DNA from: Paracoccus tibetensis
Lineage (GTDB): Bacteria; Pseudomonadota; Alphaproteobacteria; Rhodobacterales; Rhodobacteraceae
DNA length: 64,000 bases
Direction: 5' to 3'
NCBI RefSeq assembly: GCF_900102505.1
Contig: NZ_FMVT01000001.1
Location: 1-64,000, forward strand
The notes under the pieces were generated by a model. That model had not been told where the DNA came from. It did no database searches and saw nothing but the letters and a program-made list of their open reading frames with translations. The position numbers and the translations under genes are program-made. Below are positions 1-10,136 of the stretch, piece after piece (the first letter of the stretch is position 1; the number at the start of each line of letters is the position of its first letter).

Positions 1-98
1 CAGACCAGCTGCAACAGCAGCCCTGACTTCCTCCCAGGAACATCCTTGGACAACACGCGGGCGCCGAAAGGCCCCGCACGCTGAGCGTTTCTTTCCCG

Positions 99-215
99 GT
101 CTGGTGGCCCTAGCGCGAGCAAAACACCCGATCCCATCCCGAACTCGGCCGTTAAGTGCCGCTGCGCCGATGGTACTGCGTCTCAAGACGTGGGAGAGTA
201 GGTCACCGCCAGACC
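99..215 (+). rRNA. rrf: 5S ribosomal RNA
   Basis: The sequence has the standard bacterial 5S landmarks. The 5' strand (GTCTGGTGG) pairs with the 3' strand (CCGCCAGACC) to make helix I. The conserved CCCGAACTCGG loop lies in the middle and TGGGAGAGTAGG near the 3' end. It lies just before tRNA-fMet, the usual end of an alphaproteobacterial rRNA operon. The 23S gene must lie upstream of the window. Bases 1-98 look like spacer and hold no gene that I can see. Confidence 0.95.
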
Positions 216-271
216 TGGAAAGAAACGCATCTCTCTCGAACGACGTCACTTCCGATCAAGGACACCAATGG

Positions 272-766
<495 letters not shown>

Positions 767-854
767 CCCGCCGATGAATCAATCCACCAACTGACCTAGC
801 CGTGTGGGTCCCTCGTTCATAACGCGAGTCTGCCGGCTTAAGGTTGGTGGTCGG

Positions 855-1560
855 CGGGTGGTTTCAGGGCGAGGCGCCGTCGGTGGCCGAGGCGGTGCGC
901 TACATCGGCGTGACGCAGTTCACCTACCACCGGTGGCGCAAGAAGTATATTGGGCTCGAGACGAACTAGGTGAAGCGGTTGAAGGAGTGCCGGACCTCAC
1001 GCTCGAGAAGCTGATCCTGCGCGGTGAGGCCGGAGGCCGAACGCCTCGAAAACGTCTTAGCCGCGCCCGCCGCCGCCGTTGCGTCGACCATGTCCGGCGG
1101 TAGTTTGGGGTATCCGAGCGGCTCGCTTACCGTATGCTTGGCCAGAACTGCTCGACTCAAGAGAAAGGTTTCGCTCGGACGCCCCGACGAGGAGGCGGTT
1201 ACCGCTGACATCATCGCGCTTGCATCTCCAGTATGGTCGCTATGGCTACCGACAAACTGCGGCCCTGCTGTGTCACGCGGGCTGGGTCGTGAACGTGAAG
1301 CGGGTCGTGCGGATTTGGCGGCGGGACTGAGGAGGATCAGGGAAGGCCCCAGCGGGACGCTTCCCGACGAAGCTGAAGGTCCCGCAGAAGCACTCGAAAG
1401 GGGGGGCGACGGCTCTGATGAAACGACTGATCGTGCATTCTTCTGCGGCCTGAGCGACCTGGTCAAGCCTGGTCCTACGACCTCGTCGAAAGCCGGACCC
1501 ATGACGGGGAGAGCATCCGCCTGCTCAACCTGATCGAGGAGTTTACCCGGAAGTGCCTGG
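855..1560 (+). mobile_element. decayed IS3-family insertion sequence (IS407-like)
   Basis: Pieces of both transposase frames can be read, broken by stops, shifts and deletions. The orfA part gives EAVRYIGVTQFTYHRWRKKY near 875-950, then VKRLKE, then DLTLEKLIL near 991-1017. The orfB part gives RRRRCVDHVRR, YGRYGYRQTAALL (about 1231-1270), VNVKRVVRIWRR, LKVPQKHSK, and the DDE-region segment WSYDLVESRTHDGESIRLLN near 1475-1535, ending at EFTRKCLA. All run in the same order as in an intact element. The element stops abruptly at about 1560, where a LacI-type sensor begins. I see no intact terminal inverted repeats. It cannot encode an active transposase. Confidence 0.85.
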
Positions 1561-1563
1561 CGA

Positions 1564-2421
1564 TACTCGAGCGGTCGCGAGCTCAGCCGCAGTGCCAGCG
1601 GAGTCCAGTCGCCCGAAAACCCGTTCCATGCCGCGCTCCATGCCGCGATCGAGGCCGAGAACCACGGCCCCAACCCCTACAACATCCAGACGCGCATCCA
1701 TCACATCGCGCCGCGTCTGACCGCCGGGCAGATCGCGAGGGTGCAGGAGGTGGCGGCGCGGCACGATGCGGTGATCCTCTGCATCGCCCATGACGACCGG
1801 CTGGCGGCGGGACTTGCGGGGCTGGTGGCGGCCGGCCGCCCCGTCGTCACGCTGGCCACCGAGATCCGCTGCCCCGGCGCGATCTATGTCGGCCCCGACA
1901 ATCGCCAGAGCGGGCGCGTGGCGGGCGATATGGTCGGCCGGCTTCTCGGCGCGGCAGGGGGCGAGGTCCTTGTCATCGCGGGTCATCTGTCGATGCTGGG
2001 CCATGCCGAGCGCGTCGCCGGTTTCGACGAGGTGCTGACCGCACGCTACCCGACCTGCCGGGTCGTGGCCCGCGTCGAGAGCCACGATCAGGCCGATCTC
2101 GCCGCCGACCTCACCTGGCGCGAATTGCAGCGACATCCGGGCATCCGGGCGATCTACAACGCGGCGGTCGGCGCGTCCGCCGTCGCGGCTGCGCTCGCGG
2201 CGCGAGGCCGTGCGCAAGAGGTGGTGCTGGTCGGGCATGAGTTGACGGAGGACAGCCGCCCGCTTCTGGCCTCAGGCGCCATCGACGCGCTGATCGACCA
2301 GGACCCCGCGCTGGAAATCCAGACGGCCATTGCCGCAATCGCGCGCCGCCACGGCCGCGTGCCCGACGGACCGGTCGTGCCATTCACGCCGCTGCGGATC
2401 GTGATGCGCGAGAATTGCTGA
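1564..2421 (+). pseudogene. truncated LacI-type regulator, sensor domain only
   Basis: The open frame runs from just after the IS3 remnant to 2421 and has no good start codon before a GTG at 1741. Its protein matches the periplasmic-binding-protein-like effector domain of LacI regulators: HGPNPYNIQTRIH, then DAVILCIAHDD, YVGPDNRQSGRVAGDM, GFDEVL, and a C-terminal segment ending PLRIVMRENC. The helix-turn-helix head that should precede it is absent. The likely history is insertion of the IS3 element into the 5' part of a regulator gene. An intact LacI gene of similar design follows 63 bases later. If translated from GTG 1741 it would give a sensor that cannot bind DNA. Confidence 0.75.
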
Positions 2422-2484
2422 TCGCTCTTGCGGCGCACCCGTCCGCCGATGGTAGGAATGATGCGATCCTTGATGTGAGGCGTG

Positions 2485-3522
2485 ATGGGCAGACCTACCA
2501 TCGTCGATCTGGCGAAAGCCGCCGGCGTCAGCACCGCCACCGTGGACCGTGTCCTCAACGGGCGGCTCCGGGTGCGCGAGGAAACCGTGCGCCGCGTTCA
2601 TCAGGCGGCCGAGGAAATCGGCTATCACGCCGCCAATGTCATCCGTCACCGGATGCTGGCGGACCGGCCCGAGATGCGCCTCGGCCTGGTGCTGCAGAAG
2701 CCGCGGCACCGGTTCTACCAGAACATGCTGTCAGCCTTCGAGCAGCAGGCGCGGGCCGAGACGCAGCGCCGCGTCCAGATCGTCCCGCGCTTTGTCGAGA
2801 CAGCCCAGCCCGAGGAGCTGGCGGAGACGCTTCTGAGCCTGCGCGGGCGCGTGGAGGCCATCGCGGCGACGGGGCTGGACCATCACCTCGTCACGCAGGC
2901 GGTGCGCGAACTGCGCGGCGCGGGGACGCCCGTCTTCTCGCTGTTGTCGGATTTCGCGCAGGGCGTTCGGGACAGCTATTTCGGCACCAACAACCTGAAG
3001 GTGGGTCGGATCGCGGGCTGGTTCATCTCGAAGCTGGCGACCGAGCCGGGGAAGGTGGCGCTGTTCATCGGCGGCTCGCGCTTTCACGGCCACGAGCTGC
3101 GCGAAACGGGCTTTCGCAGCTATTTCCGCGACGCCGCGGCTCAGTTCCAGCTGCTGGACACGCAGATCAACCTCGAGACGCGGCAGCTCACCTACGAGGC
3201 GACGGTGAACCTGCTGAACCGGCACGCCGATCTGGTCGGCCTTTATGTCGCCGGCGGAGGCATGGAAGGCGCCATCCAAGCGGTGCGCGAGGCGCGGGCC
3301 GGCAGCCATGTCGTGCTGATCGTCAACGAGCTGACGCCCGAATCGCAGATAGGCCTGCAGGAGCACGTCGTCAGCATCGTGCTTGGCACCCCGATCCGGC
3401 AATTGGCCGAGGAGGTGATCGGCGCGATGATCGCCGTGGCCGAGAAGGGCATGTCCGAGACGCCGGGCCAGCGGTTCTTTCCCGGCGAGGTCTGGACGCC
3501 GGAAAGCGAGTTCATGAGGTAA
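2485..3522 (+). CDS. LacI-family transcriptional regulator of the inositol locus
   Basis: This is a full-length LacI-type protein of about 345 residues. Residues 1-60 hold the helix-turn-helix and hinge helix (TIVDLAKAAGVSTATVDRVLNGR, shown here only in part as AGVSTATVDRVLNG). The rest is a sugar-binding sensor domain (GLVLQKPRHRFYQ, FGTNNLKVGRIAGW). ATG 2485 is preferred over the adjacent GTG 2482 because a GAGG ribosome site at 2477-2480 is then spaced properly. It ends exactly where a repeated ATTCCATCAT element and palindrome begin, and it faces the inositol importer operon. It is probably the local regulator, sensing inositol or an early catabolite. Repression against activation cannot be decided from sequence. 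Confidence 0.88.
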   Translation: MGRPTIVDLAKAAGVSTATVDRVLNGRLRVREETVRRVHQAAEEIGYHAANVIRHRMLADRPEMRLGLVLQKPRHRFYQNMLSAFEQQARAETQRRVQIVPRFVETAQPEELAETLLSLRGRVEAIAATGLDHHLVTQAVRELRGAGTPVFSLLSDFAQGVRDSYFGTNNLKVGRIAGWFISKLATEPGKVALFIGGSRFHGHELRETGFRSYFRDAAAQFQLLDTQINLETRQLTYEATVNLLNRHADLVGLYVAGGGMEGAIQAVREARAGSHVVLIVNELTPESQIGLQEHVVSIVLGTPIRQLAEEVIGAMIAVAEKGMSETPGQRFFPGEVWTPESEFMR

Positions 3523-3562
3523 TTCCATCATGAGGCCGGCTTCATTCCATCATGGATGATGG
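3522..3562. promoter_or_regulatory. candidate LacI-type operator (repeated half-site plus palindrome)
   Basis: ATTCCATCAT occurs twice in direct orientation, at 3522-3531 and 3544-3553. The second copy is part of a perfect inverted repeat, CCATCAT-GG-ATGATGG, at 3547-3562. It sits between the LacI gene and the transporter operon, about 20 bases upstream of a good -35 box. That location and symmetry fit a binding site for the adjacent regulator. This is inference; no binding data exist. Confidence 0.65.
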
Positions 3563-3581
3563 GAACTGCCCCTTCTTCTCG

Positions 3582-3610
3582 TTGACGCAACGGCGTCACG
3601 GGCCAATGAT
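3582..3610 (+). promoter_or_regulatory. candidate sigma-70 promoter of the inositol operon
   Basis: TTGACG at 3582-3587 and AATGAT at 3605-3610 are separated by 17 bases, the ideal spacing. Transcription from here would leave a leader of roughly 140 bases before the binding-protein gene. The leader contains a perfect hairpin with 8-base arms at 3675-3682 and 3686-3693, which could affect leader stability or translation. Confidence 0.6.
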
Positions 3611-3754
3611 CCACGGCAGCGGCGCAGGGAGAGAAGAGGCGCTGCATTCGCGACAACGGCCGGGTTGACACCAGGCCCGCCCCTCGGGCGGGCGGCTGCG
3701 CCCTGCCGCGTCCGGCAAACGTGGCGTCAAGCGCCCGCAGTGGAGGAGAAAGAC

Positions 3755-4693
3755 GTGAAGAAATTCCTGGTGACGACGGCGCTTCTGGCCGGCATGTCCG
3801 GCGCGGCCTCGGCCGAGAACATCGGCGTGTCGATGGCGCTGTTCGACGACAACTTCCTGACCGTCCTGCGGAACGGGATGCAGGACTATGCCGCCGGCCT
3901 CGACGGCGTGACCTTGCAGATCGAGGACGCGCAGAACGATGTCGGCCGGCAGCTGAACCAGATCCAGAACTTCGTCGCCTCGGGCGTGGACGCGATCATC
4001 GTGAACCCGGTCGACACCGACGCGACCGTCGCCATGTCGAACCTCGCCGCCGAAGCCGGCATCCCGCTGGTCTATGTGAACCGCGAGCCGGTGAACGTGG
4101 ACGACCTGCCCGAGGGCCAAGCCTTCGTCGCCTCGAACGAGCTGGAATCCGGCACGCTGCAGACGCAGGAAATCTGCCGCCTTCTGCAGGAACAGGGCAA
4201 GGGCGAGGGCGCGCGTGCCGTGGTGATGATGGGCGAGCTGTCCAACCAAGCCGCGCGGATGCGCACGCAGGACATCAAGGACGTAATCGCCACCGACGAG
4301 TGCAGCTTCATCGAGATCGTCGAGGAGCAGACCGCGATGTGGTCGCGCACCCAGGGCACCGACCTGATGACCAACTGGCTCTCGGCCGGGGTCGAGTTCG
4401 ATGCGGTCATCGCCAACAACGACGAGATGGCGATCGGCGCGATCCAGGCGCTGAAGACCTCGGGCGTGGCGATGGATGAGGTGATCGTCGGCGGCATTGA
4501 CGCGACGGCCGACGCGCTGGCGGCGATGCAGGCGGGCGATCTGGACGTGACGGTCTTCCAGAACGCCGCGGGTCAGGGTCAGGGCGCCGTCGACGCGGCG
4601 CTGAAGCTGTCGCGCGGCGAAGAGGTCGAATCGAAGGTCTACGTTCCCTTCGAGCTGGTGACCCCGGACAACCTGGCCGACTACCAGAACTGA
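3755..4693 (+). CDS. sugar ABC transporter periplasmic binding protein (probably myo-inositol)
   Basis: This 312-residue protein has a clear Sec signal peptide (MKKFLVTTALLAGMSGAASA, cleavage after ASA) and the two-lobed fold typical of ribose/inositol-type binding proteins. Recognisable segments are SMALFDDNFLTVLRNG, DAIIVNPVDTDAT, IPLVYVNREP and FDAVIANNDEMAIGAIQ. The GTG start at 3755 is supported by a strong GGAGGAG site at 3742-3748. It is the first gene of a transporter operon (binding protein, ATPase, permease) directly upstream of inositol catabolic genes, which points to myo-inositol or an isomer as substrate. The substrate is inferred from context, not from the binding residues. Confidence 0.9.
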   Translation: MKKFLVTTALLAGMSGAASAENIGVSMALFDDNFLTVLRNGMQDYAAGLDGVTLQIEDAQNDVGRQLNQIQNFVASGVDAIIVNPVDTDATVAMSNLAAEAGIPLVYVNREPVNVDDLPEGQAFVASNELESGTLQTQEICRLLQEQGKGEGARAVVMMGELSNQAARMRTQDIKDVIATDECSFIEIVEEQTAMWSRTQGTDLMTNWLSAGVEFDAVIANNDEMAIGAIQALKTSGVAMDEVIVGGIDATADALAAMQAGDLDVTVFQNAAGQGQGAVDAALKLSRGEEVESKVYVPFELVTPDNLADYQN

Positions 4694-4747
4694 CGGCCGG
4701 CCGGGCCCGCACGCCGCGGACCCGGCTTCGCTTTGGGAGGAGCAACC

Positions 4748-6277
4748 ATGCTAGACGGAGCGGGCGCCCCGGCGCGCGGCGCATATGCGGGCGAATACAT
4801 CCTCGAGGTGGACAACGTCCGCAAGGAATTCCCCGGCGTCGTGGCGCTGGACGACGTTCAGCTGAAGATCCGTCCGGGCACCGTCCACGCCCTGATGGGC
4901 GAGAATGGCGCGGGCAAGTCCACGCTGATGAAGATCATCGCCGGCGTCTACACCCCAGACCGGGGCGAGGTGCGCTTCGCTGGCAGGCCGCTGGTGATCC
5001 GCACGCCCTTGGACGCGCTGAACTCGGGCATCGCGATGATCCATCAGGAGCTGAACCTGATGAACACGATGAGCGTGGCCGAGAACATCTGGATCGGGCG
5101 CGAGCCGAAATACGGCTTCGGGCTGATCGACCATGGCAAGATGGCCGCGATGACGCGCGATCTCTTTACGGATCTCGGCATCAAGCTGGCGCCCGAGCAG
5201 ATGGTCGGCGATCTGACCGTCGCGCAGAAGCAGATGGTCGAGATCGCCAAGGCGGTCTCGTTCAACTCGGACGTGCTGATCATGGACGAGCCGACCAGCG
5301 CGATCACCGAGACCGAGGTCGAGCATCTCTTCCGTATCATCCGCGACCTGCGCGCCAAGGGCGTCGGCATCGTCTACATCACCCACAAGATGAGCGAGCT
5401 GTTCGAGATCGCCGACGAGCTGACCGTCTTCCGCGACGGCAAGTTCATCGCGGCCGTCCCGGCCGCCGAGGTGACGCGCGACCAAATCATCAAGATGATG
5501 GTCGGCCGCGAGATCACCAACCTGTTTCCCAAGATCGACTGCGAGATCGGCGAGACGATCCTCGAGGTCCGAAACCTGACGCTGCCCGGCGTCTTCGAGG
5601 ATGTCAGCTTCACCCTGCGCCGGGGCGAGATCCTGGGCGTGGCGGGGCTTGTCGGCTCGGGCCGCTCCAATGTCGCCGAGGCGGTCTTCGGCGTCACGCC
5701 GGCCGCCAGCGGCCAGATCCTGATCGACGGCGCGGTGGTGGACATCAAGTCGCCCCCCGTCGCGATGCGCCACGGCATGGCCTTCCTGACCGAGGACCGC
5801 AAGGAAACCGGCTGCTTCCTGAACCTCGACTGCATCGAGAACATCCAGGTCGCGCTTCTGTCCTCGGGCAAGGTCGACAACCGCGGCTTCGTCAACCAGC
5901 GCGAGGTCAATCGCCTCGCCGAAGAGTTCTGCGCCAAGCTTCGCGTGAAGACCCCGAACCTGGCCGAGACGGTCGCGAACCTGTCCGGGGGCAACCAGCA
6001 GAAGCTGCTGATCGCGCGCTGGCTGCTGACGAAGCCGCGCATCCTGATCCTCGACGAGCCGACACGCGGCATCGACGTGGGTGCGAAATCCGAGATTCAC
6101 CGCCTGATCACCCAGCTGGCTGCCGAGGGTGTGGCGATCCTGATGATCTCGTCCGAGCTGCCCGAGGTTCTGGGCATGTCGGACCGGATCATGGTCATGC
6201 ACGAGGGCCATGTCAGCGGCTTCCTGGACCGGGCGGAAGCCGACCAGGTGCGCGTCATGGAACTTGCGGCGAAATGA
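4748..6277 (+). CDS. sugar ABC transporter ATP-binding protein (two ATPase domains)
   Basis: This 509-residue protein carries two fused nucleotide-binding domains, as in RbsA/MglA-type sugar importers. The N-terminal half has Walker [10 protein letters not shown] near residue 52, a Q-loop, the variant signature [14 protein letters not shown], and Walker [10 protein letters not shown]. The C-terminal half has the degenerate Walker A typical of this class ([14 protein letters not shown]), a canonical signature LSGGNQQK near residue 415, and Walker [15 protein letters not shown] 4748 follows a GGGAGGAG site. The gene lies 54 bases after the binding protein and 13 bases before the permease, so all three are co-transcribed. 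It acts on the cytoplasmic face of the inner membrane and powers import. Confidence 0.93.
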   Translation: MLDGAGAPARGAYAGEYILEVDNVRKEFPGVVALDDVQLKIRPGTVHALMGENGAGKSTLMKIIAGVYTPDRGEVRFAGRPLVIRTPLDALNSGIAMIHQELNLMNTMSVAENIWIGREPKYGFGLIDHGKMAAMTRDLFTDLGIKLAPEQMVGDLTVAQKQMVEIAKAVSFNSDVLIMDEPTSAITETEVEHLFRIIRDLRAKGVGIVYITHKMSELFEIADELTVFRDGKFIAAVPAAEVTRDQIIKMMVGREITNLFPKIDCEIGETILEVRNLTLPGVFEDVSFTLRRGEILGVAGLVGSGRSNVAEAVFGVTPAASGQILIDGAVVDIKSPPVAMRHGMAFLTEDRKETGCFLNLDCIENIQVALLSSGKVDNRGFVNQREVNRLAEEFCAKLRVKTPNLAETVANLSGGNQQKLLIARWLLTKPRILILDEPTRGIDVGAKSEIHRLITQLAAEGVAILMISSELPEVLGMSDRIMVMHEGHVSGFLDRAEADQVRVMELAAK

Positions 6278-6290
6278 GAGGAGAAGCCTG

Positions 6291-7313
6291 ATGGCCACCC
6301 AGACACTCGGCGCCGAACGCGCCGCCCCCAAGGCGCATCGCAAGCTGCCGTCCGAAATTAACATCCTGCTGGTCCTGATCGGGATCGCGCTGGTCTTCGA
6401 GATCCTCGGCTGGATCTTCCAGGGCCAGACCTTCCTCGGCAACATCAACCGGCTGAAGATCATGATCCTGCAGGTCTCGGTGATCGGGATCATCGCCGTG
6501 GGGGTGACTCAGGTCATCATCTCGGGCGGGATCGACCTGTCCTCGGGCTCGATCGTTGGTGCGGTGGCGATGGTCTCGATGAGCTTCGCGCAGGCTGGCG
6601 ACTATGCCCGCGCCGTCTATCCGGCCCTGACCGACATGCCGGTGATCGTGCCGGTGCTGATCGGGCTGGCCTGCGGCGCGGTTGCGGGCACCATCAACGG
6701 GCTGCTCATCGCCTATACCAAGATCCCGCCCTTCATCGCCACGCTCGGCATGATGGTCACGGCGCGCGGCTTTGCGAAATGGTACACCAAGGGCCAGCCG
6801 GTCAGCTTCCCGACCGACAGCTTCGCCTCGCTCGGGGCGGGCATGATGCCGGTCCTCATCTTCCTCACCGTGGCCGCGATCTTTCACGTCGCGATGAAGT
6901 ACACCCGCTACGGCAAGTTCACCTATGCCATCGGCGCCAACCCGCAGGCGGCGCGCGTCTCGGGCATCAACGTCGAGACGCATCTGGTCAAGCTCTACAT
7001 GGTCGCCGGCACGCTGGCCGCCTTGGCCGGGATCGTCGTCGCCGCACGCGGCCAGACCGCGCAGGCCGGCATGGGCATGATGTACGAGCTGGACGCCATC
7101 GCGATGGCCGTCATCGGCGGCACCTCGCTGGCCGGGGGGCGCGGCTCGATCATCGGCACCTCGATCGGGATGATCATCTTCGGCGTCATCATCTCGGGCT
7201 TCACCTTCCTGCGGCTGGACGCCTACTACCAGGAGATGATCAAGGGCGCGATCATTGTGGCCGCCGTCGTGGCCGACACCTATCGGCAGCGGAAGAAGAT
7301 GAAGAAGGCCTGA
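6291..7313 (+). CDS. sugar ABC transporter permease
   Basis: This 340-residue membrane protein belongs to the RbsC/BPD_transp_2 permease family. It has about eight to ten hydrophobic helices, starting with INILLVLIGIALVFEILG, and the family motifs GIDLSSGSIVGAVAM, NGLLIAYTKIPPFIATLGMM and AIAMAVIGGTSLAGGRGS. ATG 6291 is preceded by GAGGAGAAG. It forms the inner-membrane channel with the preceding ATPase; import of myo-inositol is inferred from the neighbouring catabolic genes. The C-terminus is basic (YRQRKKMKKA), consistent with a cytoplasmic end. Confidence 0.93.
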   Translation: MATQTLGAERAAPKAHRKLPSEINILLVLIGIALVFEILGWIFQGQTFLGNINRLKIMILQVSVIGIIAVGVTQVIISGGIDLSSGSIVGAVAMVSMSFAQAGDYARAVYPALTDMPVIVPVLIGLACGAVAGTINGLLIAYTKIPPFIATLGMMVTARGFAKWYTKGQPVSFPTDSFASLGAGMMPVLIFLTVAAIFHVAMKYTRYGKFTYAIGANPQAARVSGINVETHLVKLYMVAGTLAALAGIVVAARGQTAQAGMGMMYELDAIAMAVIGGTSLAGGRGSIIGTSIGMIIFGVIISGFTFLRLDAYYQEMIKGAIIVAAVVADTYRQRKKMKKA

Positions 7314-7366
7314 TCGATCCTCGTCCTGCACCGACCGAACCGCGGGGCATCCTCCCCCCCGCGCAG

Positions 7367-7392
7367 GGGCGGGGCACCAGATTGCCCCGCCC
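7367..7392 (+). other. intercistronic hairpin between permease and isomerase genes
   Basis: A perfect 10-base stem (GGGCGGGGCA with TGCCCCGCCC) closes a 6-base loop in the 104-base gap. No T run follows, so it is not a classical terminator. It may act as an RNA-processing or stability element that separates expression of the transporter from the catabolic genes. Confidence 0.55.
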
Positions 7393-7417
7393 GCCGAACC
7401 GCCAAGGAACGCACAAG

Positions 7418-8314
7418 ATGAAACACGCGCTCGATCCGCACATGATCCGCCACCTGTCCCTCGAGGACACCTGCCGCAAGGTTGCCGAATTGGGCTATGA
7501 TCATGTCGAGCTGTCACCGCGCCCCGATTTCCTGTCCTGGTGGACGCGGCCCAAGGTCTGGCCCGAGCGGATCGCCAGCTTCAAGAAGGCGCTGAAGGAT
7601 CACGGCCTGGGCCTTGCCACGCTGCAACCGATGTATCGCTGGGCCAGCCCCTATCCCGACGAATGGGAGGTGGCGATCGACAACTGGAAAAGGGCCATCC
7701 AGATCGCGGTCGAGATGGACTGCCCAATGTTCGTCAGCGAGTTCGGCCGCGGCGGCAGCCCCGAGCGCAGCCTGAACGACCGCTCTGGCCTGCACCGCCC
7801 CGAGACCTGCGAGAACCAGTTCTTCCGCGCGATGGACATCCTGGTCCCGATCCTCGAGCGCGAGGGCCTGACCCTGTCGCTGGAGGCCCATCCCGAGGAC
7901 TGGCTGGAAGAAATCGCCCCGGCGATGGACATCATCAGGACCATCAACTCCAAGGCCGTGAAGGCGTCGTTCATCGCGCCGCACACCTTCTTCTATGGCC
8001 CCGACATGGTCGCCAACCTGCGCGCGACGGAGGGCCATCTGGTCCATGTGCGCCTGGCCGACACTTACGACCACACCAAGTCCTCGCAGCTGCGCTATGT
8101 CGTGAACCCGCCGGGCGCCAAGGTGCGCGTGCACCAGCACCTCGACTTCGGGCAGGGCGAGATCGATTGGGATTCCTTCTTCGCCACCCTCGCCGACATG
8201 AAGTTCGACGGCGTCCTGTCGAACTGCGTCTTCGGGTGGGAGGACCGGGCCGAGGACAGCGCCCGCTTCATGCTGGACGAAACCAAGCGCTACGTCGCGA
8301 CATACTGGAAATAG
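7418..8314 (+). CDS. sugar phosphate isomerase/epimerase-family TIM-barrel protein
   Basis: This 298-residue protein has the xylose-isomerase-like TIM-barrel fold. Visible metal-site style segments are [13 protein letters not shown] near the N-terminus, [13 protein letters not shown] in the middle, [12 protein letters not shown], and [13 protein letters not shown] near the end. The order (Glu-His...Asp...His/Asp...Glu region) fits the family that includes IolE, IolH and IolI. It lies between the inositol importer and iolG, 11 bases from iolG, so it probably interconverts inositol isomers or an early keto-inositol. It is clearly different from the other two TIM-barrel genes of the locus (iolI-like and iolE), so the exact reaction is open. 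An IolH-like role is possible. Confidence 0.85.
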   Translation: MKHALDPHMIRHLSLEDTCRKVAELGYDHVELSPRPDFLSWWTRPKVWPERIASFKKALKDHGLGLATLQPMYRWASPYPDEWEVAIDNWKRAIQIAVEMDCPMFVSEFGRGGSPERSLNDRSGLHRPETCENQFFRAMDILVPILEREGLTLSLEAHPEDWLEEIAPAMDIIRTINSKAVKASFIAPHTFFYGPDMVANLRATEGHLVHVRLADTYDHTKSSQLRYVVNPPGAKVRVHQHLDFGQGEIDWDSFFATLADMKFDGVLSNCVFGWEDRAEDSARFMLDETKRYVATYWK

Positions 8315-8324
8315 GAAGACAGAC

Positions 8325-9335
8325 ATGACCCTGAGAATTGGTGTCATCGGAACCGGCATGATCGGCCGCGACCACACCCGCCGCATCGCGCAGGTGCTGG
8401 CCGGCGCGGAGATCGTCGCGCTCAGCGACTACAACCCGGCGGCGGCGCGGGCCGTGCAGGCGGACCTGGCGCCGGATGCGATGGTCTACGACAAAGGCGA
8501 GGAGCTGATCGCCGCGGACGACGTGGACGCGGTGCTGGTCTGCTCGACCGGCTCCACGCACGAGGCCTATGTCCTGGCCGCCATCGCCGCGGGCAAGCCC
8601 TGCTTCTGCGAGAAGCCGCTGGCGACCACGGCCGAAGGCGCCAAGCGCATCGTCGATGCCGAGGTGGCGGCGGGCAAGCGCCTGGTGCAGGTCGGCTTCA
8701 TGCGCCGCTATGACGCTGGCTACCAGATGCTGAAGAAGGTCGTGGACAGCCAGATCGGCACCCCGCTGATGGTCCATGCCGCGCACCGCAATCCGACGGT
8801 CCCTGAGCATTACGTGACGCCCATGGCGATCCACGACACGCTGATCCACGAGATCGACGTGTTCCGCTGGCTGCTGGACGACGATTATGTCTCGGCACAG
8901 GTGGTCTTCCCGCGCAAGTCCAGCCACGCGCACGGCAAGCTGGCCGACCCGCAGATCGTCCTGCTGGAAACGGCCAAGGGCGTGCGCATCGACGTCGAGA
9001 TCTTCGTGAATTGCCGATACGGCTATGACATCCAGTGCCAGGTCGTGGGCGAGGAGGGTCTGGCGAACCTGCCCGAGCCGATGAACATCACGACCCGCAA
9101 GAACGCGGCGCTGTCCACGCCGATCATGACCGACTGGAAGGACCGCTTCGTCGACAGCTACGATGTCGAGCTGGCAGACTTCATCAAGGCCGCAGCGCAA
9201 GGCACCGCCTCGGGGCCGTCCAGCTGGGACGGCTACGTCGCCGCCATCAGCTCGGATGCCTGCGTCGAGGCGCAGGAGAAGACCGGCCAGATCATCCCCA
9301 TCACGCTGCCGGCCCGCCCGGCGCTTTACGACTGA
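8325..9335 (+). CDS. iolG: inositol 2-dehydrogenase
   Basis: This 336-residue Gfo/Idh/MocA-family oxidoreductase has an N-terminal Rossmann fold ([14 protein letters not shown]) and the EKP motif at residues 96-98. The likely catalytic set is Lys97, Asp171 and His175, closely matching the spacing known for Bacillus IolG. The segment [11 protein letters not shown] is typical of the inositol dehydrogenase subgroup. It oxidises myo-inositol to 2-keto-myo-inositol with NAD in the cytoplasm, the first catabolic step. It is packed between two TIM-barrel isomerases in the iol operon. Confidence 0.93.
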   Translation: MTLRIGVIGTGMIGRDHTRRIAQVLAGAEIVALSDYNPAAARAVQADLAPDAMVYDKGEELIAADDVDAVLVCSTGSTHEAYVLAAIAAGKPCFCEKPLATTAEGAKRIVDAEVAAGKRLVQVGFMRRYDAGYQMLKKVVDSQIGTPLMVHAAHRNPTVPEHYVTPMAIHDTLIHEIDVFRWLLDDDYVSAQVVFPRKSSHAHGKLADPQIVLLETAKGVRIDVEIFVNCRYGYDIQCQVVGEEGLANLPEPMNITTRKNAALSTPIMTDWKDRFVDSYDVELADFIKAAAQGTASGPSSWDGYVAAISSDACVEAQEKTGQIIPITLPARPALYD

Positions 9336-9342
9336 GACCGCC

Positions 9343-10128
9343 ATGCGATTTGCGATCAACCACATCTCGGCGCCGAACCTGCCGCTGGCCGACTTCTTCC
9401 AGATGGTCCGCCGGCTCGGCGCGACCGAAGTCGAGATCCGGAACGACCTGCCCGATGTGCTCGGCAGCACGGACCCCGCCGAGGTGCGTGCCGAGGCGCA
9501 ACGCCAAGGCATCACTATCCTGTCGATCAACGCGCTCTACCCCTTTAACGTCTGGTCCGGGGATCTGCCGGGCCGCGCGGCGCGGATGGCGGACTATGCC
9601 CGGGCCTCAGGCGCCAAGGCCCTGGTCATGTGCCCGCTGAATGACGGCACCGAGGTGGCGTTCGATGACCTCGTGGCGGCGCTGAAGGCGATGAAGCCGA
9701 TCCTCGAAGAACGCGGCCTGATGGGCCTGGTCGAGCCGTTGGGCTTCCCGATCTCCTCCCTGCGCAAGAAGTCCACTTTGATCGAGGCGATCAAGGCCGC
9801 AGGGGGCGAGGGCGTCTATAAGCTGATGCACGACACCTTCCACCATCACCTGGCCGGCGAGACCGAGTTCTTCCCCGACTGGACCGGCCTCGTCCATATT
9901 TCGGGCGTGACGGACCCCGACGTGGCAGTAGAGGACATGCTGGACGCGCATCGCGTGCTGGTTGACGGCGCCGACCGGCTGGAGAACCTGCCCCAGATCA
10001 AGGCACTTCTGGACGCGGGCTATAACGGCCCGTTCAGCTTCGAGCCCTTCGCGGCCGAGGTGCATGAGGCCGCCGATCCCGAGGCGGCGTTGAAGACCAG
10101 CATGGACCACATCCGGTCCGCGCTCTGA
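9343..10128 (+). CDS. iolI: probable 2-keto-myo-inositol isomerase (IolI-like)
   Basis: This 261-residue TIM-barrel protein begins MRFAINHISAPNLPL, a few bases after iolG. Motifs GATEVEIRNDLPD, SINALYPFNVW, GLVEPLGFP and YKLMHDTFHHHLAGE give the Glu/Asp/His metal-site residues of the IolI group. IolI converts 2-keto-myo-inositol to 1-keto-D-chiro-inositol and so links D-chiro-inositol to the main pathway. The symbol is used on similarity and context; an alternative is hydroxypyruvate-isomerase-like activity. Confidence 0.78.
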   Translation: MRFAINHISAPNLPLADFFQMVRRLGATEVEIRNDLPDVLGSTDPAEVRAEAQRQGITILSINALYPFNVWSGDLPGRAARMADYARASGAKALVMCPLNDGTEVAFDDLVAALKAMKPILEERGLMGLVEPLGFPISSLRKKSTLIEAIKAAGGEGVYKLMHDTFHHHLAGETEFFPDWTGLVHISGVTDPDVAVEDMLDAHRVLVDGADRLENLPQIKALLDAGYNGPFSFEPFAAEVHEAADPEAALKTSMDHIRSAL

Positions 10129-10136
10129 CCACGGCG

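Noticed and set aside
3665..3670. A perfect TTGACA as a second promoter of the inositol operon
   Set aside because: No -10 box lies at 16-18 bases; the region downstream is a GC hairpin. The pair at 3582-3610 is better.
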